In this document: one piece after another, positions 34,550 to 41,531 of the stretch
How positions within the stretch are numbered: position 1 is the first letter of the stretch
How the letters are laid out: each line of letters starts with the position of its first letter
Assembly (NCBI GenBank): GCA_945787955.1
Contig: CALZKF010000001.1
Span: forward strand, 1 to 51,001
Length of the DNA stretch: 51,001 bases
Origin: an uncultured Acidobacteriota bacterium
GTDB lineage: Bacteria > Acidobacteriota > Polarisedimenticolia > Polarisedimenticolales > Polarisedimenticolaceae
Direction of reading: 5' to 3'
The notes under the pieces: model-generated
Told to the model about the DNA's origin: nothing
The model's input: the letters and a program-made list of their open reading frames with translations, nothing else
Databases searched by the model: none
Position numbers and translations under genes: made by a program

Positions 34550-35311
34550 ATGAGATTAATCCGGGTCGCCTTCAAGATGACCGTGATCGTCTTCACGACG
34601 CCGGTGACCTGGCTGGTCATTACCTGCGGCCTGCCGTTCGTGCGCCTGTTGGGCGGCTCGGTTCCGCACTGGCGGGCTCGCATTTTCCATCTCTGGGCCC
34701 GGGTCATCGCTCGGGCATTGGGCATGCGGGTCACGGTGGAAGGAAAACCTCCGTCCAGCCCGTTCCTGCTGGTGGCCAACCACCTGAGCTACGTGGACGT
34801 CGTCCTTCTGGTCTCCCAGATGCCCTGCACCTTCGTTGCCCGGGCCGACCTCAAAGACTGGCCGCTGTTCGGCCCCATGGTTCCGGCCGGCGGCACCCTG
34901 TTTCTCAACCGGGACCGGAAGCGTGACATCCCCCGGGTGATCGAGCAGCTCAAGGTCCCGTACGAGGCCGGCGTCGGGGTGGTGATATTTCCCGAAGGCA
35001 CAAGCAGCAACGGTGAAACGGTCCCGCCATTCCGCTCCTCTCTCCTGGAGCCGGCGGCCCAGGGGCGGTTTCCTGTGTACCACGCCGTCATCCGCTACGA
35101 AACTCCTGCGGGACAGCCGTCTGCCAGACAATCGGTCTGCTGGTGGGGGAGTATGGAATTTCTGCCCCACCTGATCGGTTTGTTTGGTCTCCCTCGATTT
35201 GACGCCAGCCTGGTATTCGGGAGGGAGCCGATTGTCCGCGGGGATCGGAAACAACTCGCCACCGAACTTCGGGAGGCGGTAAAATCCCGGTTCCGGCCGG
35301 TGCCGGAATAG
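34550..35311 (+). CDS. Lysophospholipid/lyso-ornithine-lipid O-acyltransferase (PlsC/OlsA-like)
   Basis: A 253-residue membrane-bound 1-acyl-glycerol-phosphate-acyltransferase-type enzyme with an N-terminal hydrophobic segment. The catalytic HX4D is in NHLSYVDV (~residue 80), the acceptor loop is FLNRDRKRDI, and FPEGTSS (~147) is the phosphate/substrate motif. It should place the second acyl chain on the product of the preceding N-acyltransferase. It starts 15 bp after that gene and ends 8 bp before the DinB-like gene, so it sits within one operon. An ordinary role in phospholipid synthesis is the alternative. Confidence 0.87.
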   Translation: MRLIRVAFKMTVIVFTTPVTWLVITCGLPFVRLLGGSVPHWRARIFHLWARVIARALGMRVTVEGKPPSSPFLLVANHLSYVDVVLLVSQMPCTFVARADLKDWPLFGPMVPAGGTLFLNRDRKRDIPRVIEQLKVPYEAGVGVVIFPEGTSSNGETVPPFRSSLLEPAAQGRFPVYHAVIRYETPAGQPSARQSVCWWGSMEFLPHLIGLFGLPRFDASLVFGREPIVRGDRKQLATELREAVKSRFRPVPE

Positions 35312-35319
35312 GAGCCTTC

Positions 35320-35862
35320 ATGGATCTGGTGAATCTGCCGGCAGGACCGAACATCGCCACCCTCCAACAGGGAGTCGATCTGATCCGCCGCTTGGAAGAC
35401 GAGCTGTATCAAGCCGAACCTGCCAAGCCTGTTTCCGGTGGCGTCGGCAACCAGTTCCGGCACGGCCTGGACTTCTACTTCTGCTTCCTCGACGGTCTCG
35501 AATCCGGGAAAATCGATTACGAATGCCGGCGGCGGGACAACCGCATCACGGAGGACCGGCTGTATGCGGTGGAGTGCATCGGGGACCTGATCGGGAAGCT
35601 GGCCCAACTGAGTGACGGTGATGCCGCGCGCCCGATCCGGACCCGGGGCGAAGCGCCTGCCGGGGCCGGCCATGAAACCGCCCCCTGGGCCGACTCATCG
35701 GTCCTGCGGGAGTTGCAGTTCCTGTCCAGCCACACGGTCCACCATTACGCCATCATCCGGCTGCTGCTGGCGGCGCAAGGGTTCGAGACCGGCAAGGACT
35801 TCGGCGTGGCCCCTTCCACCCTGAGATTCTGGGAGCAGCAGACAGGCAACCCCGCCGTCTGA
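35320..35862 (+). CDS. DinB-like four-helix metal-site protein
   Basis: A 180-residue protein with the DinB/YfiT-type arrangement: His in NQFRHGLDFY (~residue 48) and the pair in SSHTVHHYAII (~140-145) that would form a divalent metal site on a four-helix bundle. Family members include thiol-dependent transferases and many proteins of unknown role. AGGAGCCTTC precedes ATG. It is inserted between the acyltransferase genes and the hydrolase-DedA-ATP-grasp fusion with 8- and 13-bp gaps, so it is probably functionally tied to them. Confidence 0.78.
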   Translation: MDLVNLPAGPNIATLQQGVDLIRRLEDELYQAEPAKPVSGGVGNQFRHGLDFYFCFLDGLESGKIDYECRRRDNRITEDRLYAVECIGDLIGKLAQLSDGDAARPIRTRGEAPAGAGHETAPWADSSVLRELQFLSSHTVHHYAIIRLLLAAQGFETGKDFGVAPSTLRFWEQQTGNPAV

Positions 35863-35875
35863 CCGGGAGACCCCC

Positions 35876-38437
35876 TTGGCCGGCAAAAGCAGAGTGCTGT
35901 GGCCGGCGGTCCTGATCTACACCGCGCTGCTGCTCGCCTCCCACACCGTGCGATGGGCCGCCGGGCCCGGGCTGCCTGAAACGGATCCGGAGCTCCGGAC
36001 TGTCGGCCTGGGCCAGGTGCAGCTGGCGTTCCATGACCTTCCCGGGTTTGGGACAGCGGGCCGGTTTCCGGTATTGCTGATCCACGGCAGCCCGGGAAGA
36101 GCCGCCGATTTCCGGAGCATGGCTGACGCCATGAGAGGCCAGCGCAGGATTCTGATCCCCGATCTTCCCGGGTTCGGCCGTTCAACGCGAAGCATCCCGG
36201 ACTATTCCATCCGGTCCCACGCCGATTACCTGCTGCAGCTCCTGGAAAAGGAGCACATCCAACAGGTCCACGTGGTCGGTTTCAGCATGGGCGGCGGGGT
36301 GGCCCTGAACCTTTACGACCTGGCGCCGGACCGGATCGCTTCGATCACCCTCCTGTCCGCCATCGGCGTCCAGGAACTGGAACTGTTCGGCAGCTATCGG
36401 CTCAACCGCATGGTCCACGGAGCACAACTCACCTTCATGAAACTGGTCCTGGAAGGCCTGCCTCATTTCGGTCTCCTGGACGGCGGTATTCTGGACATCC
36501 CATACGCCCGGAACTTCTACGATTCGGACCAGCGCCCGCTGCGCCGGATACTCACGGAACTGCAACCGCCGATGCTGATCATCCACGGCCGTGAGGACAT
36601 CCTGGTACCGTTCGCCGTGGCGGAAGAGCACCACCGCATCGTGCCGCACTCGGTGCTTCACGCCACACCGAAAAGTCATTTCATGGTGTTCAGCCAGGGG
36701 CCGATGCTGGCCGCGGCCATTGGCCGGTTCCTGGGGGAGGTTGAAGCGGGCCGGATGCCGCGACGGAACGATGCCGACCCGGCCAGAATCGCTCAGGCGC
36801 AACAGCCGCCCGACTCCACCGCTTCCCCGCCCGCCGCCGGGATCGGCCTCCTTGTCCTGATGCTGTTGATCGCCGTGGCAACCCTGGTCAGCGAGGACCT
36901 GACCTGCATCGTTACCGGCCTGATGGTGGCCCAGGGCAGGATCGACTTCCTTCCCGGCGCCCTGGCATGCTTCATCGGTATTTTCATCGGCGACGTGATT
37001 CTGTTCCTGGCCGGACGCTGGATCGGTCGCGCCGCGATCCATCGCGCTCCTCTGAGGTGGCTCCTCTCGCCGGAACGGGTGGAGCAGGGCTCAATCTGGT
37101 TCCGCCGCCGGGGGCCGGTTGTGATCGCCTTGAGCCGGTTCACACCAGGAACACGCCTCCCGACCTATTTTGCCGCCGGGATGTTCCGGACCGGATTCCT
37201 GAAGTTCTGCCTGTACTTCATCCTGGCCGCAGGCGCCTGGACGCCGATCCTGGTCGCCCTTGCGATGTTCACCGGGTCCGACGCGGTGGCCTGGCTGGGA
37301 CTTGCGGAAACCTACGGTCTCCCGGTACTGATCGCACTGGCAATCAGCCTGTTCATCATAATCCGTATGCTTGTTCCCCTTTTGACATGGCGGGGCAGGA
37401 AACGGATGAAGGGCCGCCTGACACGGATGCGGTACTGGGAGTTCTGGCCGCCCTGGGTGTTCTACCTGCCGATCGTCCTGCATATCATCTGGTTGGGGAT
37501 CAAACACCGCTGTCCGACCCTGTTCACCGCGGCGAATCCGGGTATACCGTCGGGAGGATTCATCGCCGAATCCAAGAGCGACATCCTGGACAGCCTCAAG
37601 GGCGCCGGGGATGTCATCGCAAGGCATACCAGAATCCCGGTTGCAGCAGGTCTTCAGAAGGCTCAGCAGTTCATGACGCGGGAACAGCTCGACTTTCCAG
37701 TCGTTCTGAAGCCGGATATCGGCCAGCGCGGCTCCGGCGTGAAGATCATCCACAGCACTGAGCAACTGGAATCCGGACTGTCCTCACTCCGGGAACCGAT
37801 GATCCTGCAGGAGTACGCCCCCGGACCCGAGTTCGGCGTGTTCTGGTACCGCCTCCCGGGAGAGCCTCAAGGGAAGATCTTCAGCATCACCGAGAAAGTC
37901 ATCCCTGAGGTAACCGGCGACGGCAAGCGAACCCTGGAGAAATTGATCCTGGACGACGAACGTGCCGTGGCCATGGCCGGGTTCTACCTTGAAGCCCACC
38001 CGGACGCATCCGACCGGGTCCCGAACGACGGAGAAAAGGTCGCCCTCGCAGAACTGGGCACTCATTGCCGTGGAGCGATGTTTCTGGACGGTATGTGGGT
38101 CAACGGCGAGAAGCTGGAAGCCGCCGTCGAAGGGATCAGTTCATCCTTCGAAGGTTTCTGGTTCGGGCGATACGACATCCGCGCAACGACCGCAGACGAC
38201 CTGACACACGGCAGGAACTTCAAGATCATCGAGCTGAACGGCGTGACTTCCGAAGCAACCCACATCTACGACCGCAAAACGTCTCTCTTCCAGGCCTGGA
38301 AGGTACTTGGCAGGCAGTGGGACATCGCATTCGAGATCGGAAAGCGGAATCGGGAGGCCGGCAGTGAGCCGACCGGCATCGGTGAACTGTTCAGGCTATC
38401 GCAGCGTTACCGGACCAAGGCAGCGCGGCGCAGCTGA
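35876..38437 (+). CDS. Three-part fusion: alpha/beta-hydrolase, DedA-family membrane domain, ATP-grasp ligase
   Basis: An 853-residue protein. TTG 35876 is taken as start because GGGAGA lies 5 bp upstream. After one N-terminal helix (~8-27) comes an alpha/beta-hydrolase (~45-290) with LIHGSPG, nucleophile GFSMGG (~136), Asp in HGREDIL and His in KSHFMVF. Residues ~320-500 are a DedA/VTT membrane domain with the SRFTPGTRLPTYFAAG signature. After a further membrane segment (~525-545, FWPPWVFYLP) there is an ATP-grasp domain (~570-835): Lys in FPVVLKPDIGQRGSG, ILQEYAPGPE, and metal ligands in IIELNG. All three catalytic/transport parts look intact. It ends the OlsB-OlsA-DinB operon. Coupled synthesis, membrane transfer and hydrolysis of an amino-acyl lipid is a hypothesis. 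Confidence 0.85.
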   Translation: MAGKSRVLWPAVLIYTALLLASHTVRWAAGPGLPETDPELRTVGLGQVQLAFHDLPGFGTAGRFPVLLIHGSPGRAADFRSMADAMRGQRRILIPDLPGFGRSTRSIPDYSIRSHADYLLQLLEKEHIQQVHVVGFSMGGGVALNLYDLAPDRIASITLLSAIGVQELELFGSYRLNRMVHGAQLTFMKLVLEGLPHFGLLDGGILDIPYARNFYDSDQRPLRRILTELQPPMLIIHGREDILVPFAVAEEHHRIVPHSVLHATPKSHFMVFSQGPMLAAAIGRFLGEVEAGRMPRRNDADPARIAQAQQPPDSTASPPAAGIGLLVLMLLIAVATLVSEDLTCIVTGLMVAQGRIDFLPGALACFIGIFIGDVILFLAGRWIGRAAIHRAPLRWLLSPERVEQGSIWFRRRGPVVIALSRFTPGTRLPTYFAAGMFRTGFLKFCLYFILAAGAWTPILVALAMFTGSDAVAWLGLAETYGLPVLIALAISLFIIIRMLVPLLTWRGRKRMKGRLTRMRYWEFWPPWVFYLPIVLHIIWLGIKHRCPTLFTAANPGIPSGGFIAESKSDILDSLKGAGDVIARHTRIPVAAGLQKAQQFMTREQLDFPVVLKPDIGQRGSGVKIIHSTEQLESGLSSLREPMILQEYAPGPEFGVFWYRLPGEPQGKIFSITEKVIPEVTGDGKRTLEKLILDDERAVAMAGFYLEAHPDASDRVPNDGEKVALAELGTHCRGAMFLDGMWVNGEKLEAAVEGISSSFEGFWFGRYDIRATTADDLTHGRNFKIIELNGVTSEATHIYDRKTSLFQAWKVLGRQWDIAFEIGKRNREAGSEPTGIGELFRLSQRYRTKAARRS

Positions 38438-38447
38438 CACTCCGGTC

Positions 38448-38477
38448 AATAAAAACCGGACCCCTCTCGAGGTCCGG
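38448..38477 (-). terminator. Rho-independent terminator after the ferredoxin gene
   Basis: On the minus strand CCGGACC, an 8-nt loop and GGTCCGG form a perfect 7-bp stem (38456-38477) followed by TTTTTATTG (38447-38455). It lies 32 bp after the ferredoxin stop. The opposite strand has no T run, so it serves the ferredoxin gene mainly. Confidence 0.85.
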
Positions 38478-38509
38478 CAGGAAGCTTATTGCTTGCTTGT
38501 CTGTTGTAG

Positions 38510-38734
<225 letters not shown>

Positions 38735-38806
38735 TCACTCAGCACTCCCGTCGTCTGAGACGCTGTAATAGTGGTACATCATTTCCGACTGTGCATCCTG
38801 AATCAC

Positions 38807-38821
38807 GGACTATGATGGTCC
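38807..38821. promoter_or_regulatory. Near-palindrome upstream of the ferredoxin gene
   Basis: GGACTATGATGGTCC is an imperfect inverted repeat (GGAC.AT.AT.GTCC) about 103 bp upstream of the ferredoxin ATG in the 170-bp gap. It could be an operator or a hairpin; no binding protein can be named. Confidence 0.3.
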
Positions 38822-38845
38822 ATAGGTAAACACCTGAAATCAGTA

Positions 38846-38867
38846 CCTTTTGGGGTCTGATTCACCT
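38846..38867. repeat. REP-like sequence (GGGGTCTGATTCACC type)
   Basis: TTTTGGGGTCTGATTCACC resembles half of the REP/RAYT-associated repeats seen in many genomes that contain a G4-containing head. It has no visible second half here. It lies between the ferredoxin and methyltransferase genes. Confidence 0.35.
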
Positions 38868-38874
38868 GCAGGGA

Positions 38875-39648
38875 TCAGCAGGCTTCCACCACCAGGTGGA
38901 CGCTCTCTTCGTCCGGCTGCTCTCCGCCAAAACCGCCGTATTTCGCAGTTACCTGAAGGCCTGCCTGCTCCATCAGCCGCAGGGTCGTCTCCGGCGCCAT
39001 ATAGCGGTGCACGATGGTCTGCCGGACCTGCCGAACCGGATCCTCCCCACGGATGGTGAACAAATAGGTCACCTCAACCGTGGAGGCCCGGGGATCCCAG
39101 ACGTCCCTCTCCCTGACATCGATCTCCCGCTCGCCGTCCAGAATCGTTGTGAGATATTCCACGCCGTCGTCGGCTTCCCCCAGAGGATCCGGTTCGTCCT
39201 CCGGGTCGACCCGGTAGACGTCGAACAGCAGCCGGCCGCCCGGACCAAGGTGCCGCCGCGCGGACTCGAAGCAGGAAAGAACCTGGTCATCCGACGGCAG
39301 GCAATACAATCCGTTGAATGGAATCAGAACACGGTCGAATGTACTGCCGATGTGGAAGGTAGTCATGTCGCCCTGGAGCAGTTCGATTCTGTCGGCATGT
39401 TCAGGAGGGAGTTCGGTGATTCCTTCCATCGCCAGTTTCAGCATCGCCGGGTCCCGGTCGACGCCGGTTACACGGCTGCCGGCCTGGGCCAGCGGAGCGA
39501 GCAAACGGCCGAATCCACACCCCAGTTCCAGGACCGATCCCGCTCCGTGACAGGCGTTGACGTAGAAAGATGAGTCCCCTGCACTGCCGCGATGCAGAAG
39601 CTGGTATAGCCGGGCCGATTCCATTTTTTCCTGGTTCAGTGCACTCAT
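38875..39648 (-). CDS. Class I SAM-dependent methyltransferase
   Basis: A 257-residue cytoplasmic methyltransferase with motif I VLELGCGFGRLLAPLA, an acidic residue binding the ribose (VTGVDRDPAML) and post-motif sequences FDRVLIPFNGLYCL and LGPGGRLLFDVYRVD. The substrate is not evident; the C-terminal ~90 residues form a beta-rich lid. ATG 39648 has no Shine-Dalgarno but a TATAGT box 8 bp upstream. The 170-bp gap downstream to the ferredoxin gene holds a REP-like remnant. Confidence 0.85.
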   Translation of the reverse strand: MSALNQEKMESARLYQLLHRGSAGDSSFYVNACHGAGSVLELGCGFGRLLAPLAQAGSRVTGVDRDPAMLKLAMEGITELPPEHADRIELLQGDMTTFHIGSTFDRVLIPFNGLYCLPSDDQVLSCFESARRHLGPGGRLLFDVYRVDPEDEPDPLGEADDGVEYLTTILDGEREIDVRERDVWDPRASTVEVTYLFTIRGEDPVRQVRQTIVHRYMAPETTLRLMEQAGLQVTAKYGGFGGEQPDEESVHLVVEAC

Positions 39649-39981
39649 AAGAGGACACTATAATCCACAAGAGCTTACAAATCTTTGTCACTCCCAGCTC
39701 CGCTCCGCGTCGTTCCGTTGCAAGGATGTCCCCCGGATTTCCGGCTTTCCGGAATGCCCGGAACATCGCAACAAAGGGATAAAGCCCCTAGTTTCAGGCA
39801 CCTGCGTACGGTTCGGGCGCCGTCGGTTTTTCCGGGTATTTGGGTTCTCATTATTTTTTCACCGAGTATGCGGAGGGTGAGGACTAACAGGCGTTTTGGC
39901 ATCGCGGAGGTACCAGGTTTGCTCTACACTATGGGCGAGCCAATTACCGGCATTACAGCCGTCGGCCTGAAAGGAGAAGGG
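39649..39981. other. 333-bp intergenic region with a possible structured segment
   Basis: This divergent gap separates the methyltransferase and lytic-transglycosylase genes. The segment 39717-39772 can fold into a long hairpin: outer arms GTTGC/GCAAC, then ATGT/ACAT, with CCGG-rich inner pairs. The rest contains a T-rich stretch (39829-39860) and an AAGGAGAAGG ribosome site (39971-39980) for the downstream gene. I find no protein gene and no riboswitch class I can name. Confidence 0.4.
39657..39662 (-). promoter_or_regulatory. -10 box TATAGT, near-leaderless promoter of the methyltransferase gene
   Basis: TATAGT ends 8 bp before ATG 39648, so the transcript would have at most one or two untranslated bases. 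No ribosome site or clear -35 box is seen. Confidence 0.45.
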
Positions 39982-40635
39982 ATGAGAGCATCGAAACATA
40001 CGGCGATATGTATGATCCTCGCTTCAGTCACCCTCTCTTCATTGTTGTTGTTCGTTGAGCAGGACAACTCCGTAGTGGTCGCCTACGAACCGATTGCCAA
40101 ACCGGCGCCGGCCATGACCCACGCCGAACGTTCGAATCGTATCCGCTCCGCCATCCTGACCCTGGCGAAAAAGCACCGCACATTCGGCGACCGGGAAAGA
40201 CTGCGGCAACTTGCCGACATGATCTACCATGAATCCCTGGCGGAGGAGTTGGATCCGCTCCTGGTGGCCGCCATTATCTCAACGGAAAGTTCTTTCCGGC
40301 CCGCCGTGGTCAGTACAGCCGGCGCCGTGGGACTCATGCAGCTGCGGCCGTTCGTTGCCCAGGACGTGGCGGAACGGAACGACCTGCTGTGGTCCGGAGA
40401 GATCACCCTGGTGGAACCCGATCAGAACGTGCGCCTCGGCGTGCTGTACTACCGGGAACTGGTGGACCGCTTCCAGGGCGACGAACGGTTGGCCCTAATC
40501 GCCTACAACCGGGGCCCGACCCGCCTGCGTTCCCAGATGCGGACCAGCAACGGAGCGGTCGCCAGCCGCTACGCCGAGAACGTGCTTCGCCTGTACCAAC
40601 AGCTTTGCGAGGATTGCGGCCTGCTTCAGGCGTGA
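39982..40635 (+). CDS. Lytic transglycosylase (SLT domain), membrane-anchored or secreted
   Basis: A 217-residue peptidoglycan-cleaving lytic transglycosylase of the SLT/MltC-like type. After an N-terminal hydrophobic segment (ICMILASVTLSSLLLFV), the catalytic Glu is in IISTESSFRPAVVS (~residue 100), followed by AGAVGLMQLRP and the YNRGP motif. It would act in the periplasm, opening the wall for growth or for assembly of envelope machines. ATG 39982 has a strong AAGGAGAAGG. Its stop overlaps the start of the pseudouridine-synthase-like gene (TGATG), so the two are cotranslated. Confidence 0.9.
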   Translation: MRASKHTAICMILASVTLSSLLLFVEQDNSVVVAYEPIAKPAPAMTHAERSNRIRSAILTLAKKHRTFGDRERLRQLADMIYHESLAEELDPLLVAAIISTESSFRPAVVSTAGAVGLMQLRPFVAQDVAERNDLLWSGEITLVEPDQNVRLGVLYYRELVDRFQGDERLALIAYNRGPTRLRSQMRTSNGAVASRYAENVLRLYQQLCEDCGLLQA

Positions 40636-41531
40636 TGCGCAATAAAGGGTACGTTTACCGGGAAATCCTCACCGAACCGATCCGGAATGACGATCTTCTG
40701 GACTTCCTCACCTTCAAATATCCTCATTCCACCCGGGACCAGTGGCAACAGCGGATCCTGGAAGGCCAGGTACGGCTGGACGGTGACCAGCTGAGCTGGC
40801 ATCGACCGCCCTGGGACGAGCCGGACGCTGTCAGAGCCTTCGGAGTGCTGCACCGCGACGACGACCTGCTGGCGGTGGCCAAGCCGGCCGGCCTCCCTAC
40901 CCTGCCCGGAGGCGGCTTTCTCGAGAACAGCCTGCTCTACGCGGTACGGGAGTTCGATCCGGCCGCCTCACCGCTGCACCGATTGGGACGATGGACCTCC
41001 GGGCTGGTCCTGTTCGCCCGGAACCGGGTAGCGATGGCAAAAGTGTCCAAGGTGTGGAGACTGAACAGGGTCCGCAAGGTTTACCGCGGACTGGCAAATG
41101 GAGAACCGCAGGAAGAGCGGTTCGACATCGATGCGCCGATCGGACCGGTACCCCATCCATTGCTTGGAACGGTCCATGCCGTTTCCGAGAACGGCAAGCC
41201 GGCTCGCTCCCGGGTCACCGTACTGGAGCTGAGGGAAGGCTGCTTTTTAGCCGAGATTGAAATCGAGACCGGCCGGCCTCATCAGATCCGCATCCATATG
41301 GCATCATGCGGCCATACACTCTGCGGCGATCCCCTTTATAAGTCCGGAGGGATGCCGGCGATCGACAGCACCGCCCTGCCAGGCGACCCCGGGTACCTGC
41401 TGCACTCCATGGCACTGGAGCTGGATCATCCCGGCACCGGACAGTCTCTGAAACTGTTCTGCCGGCCGCCCGAGGTGCTGGAGACCTCAGAGGGGGACAG
41501 TCCCCTGCAGGGACAGTCCCCACTCGGTTAA
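40635..41531 (+). CDS. RluA-family pseudouridine-synthase-like protein with altered catalytic motif
   Basis: A 298-residue protein with the RluA fold: LAVAKPAGLPTLPGG, then LHRLGRWTSGLVLFARN, KVYRGLANG, and the C-terminal GRPHQIRIHMASCGHTLCGDPLY. In RluA enzymes the motif HRLDxxTSG supplies the catalytic Asp; here it is Gly, so either the enzyme is inactive as a synthase or it belongs to a divergent subgroup. The last ~13 residues (GDSPLQGQSPLG region) are encoded by a REP-like palindrome pair. The start overlaps the preceding stop by 1 bp. The stop TAA shares a TTAA with the convergent gene. Confidence 0.85.
   Translation: MRNKGYVYREILTEPIRNDDLLDFLTFKYPHSTRDQWQQRILEGQVRLDGDQLSWHRPPWDEPDAVRAFGVLHRDDDLLAVAKPAGLPTLPGGGFLENSLLYAVREFDPAASPLHRLGRWTSGLVLFARNRVAMAKVSKVWRLNRVRKVYRGLANGEPQEERFDIDAPIGPVPHPLLGTVHAVSENGKPARSRVTVLELREGCFLAEIEIETGRPHQIRIHMASCGHTLCGDPLYKSGGMPAIDSTALPGDPGYLLHSMALELDHPGTGQSLKLFCRPPEVLETSEGDSPLQGQSPLG
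41491..41522. repeat. Paired REP-like palindromes (GGGGACAGTCCCC) inside the 3' end of the RluA-like gene
   Basis: GGGGGACAGTCCCC and GGGACAGTCCCC occur in tandem separated by TGCAG-type sequence; each is nearly self-complementary and could form a hairpin. The palindromes are translated in the RluA-like protein. Similar G4ACA-headed sequences occur at 45346 and at the ends of the RAYT element at 46.5-47.4 kb. Confidence 0.65.

Noticed and set aside
39649-39981. Considered as a known riboswitch (cyclic-di-GMP, fluoride, SAH classes)
   Set aside because: None of the conserved core sequences of those classes could be found; only generic pairing is visible.
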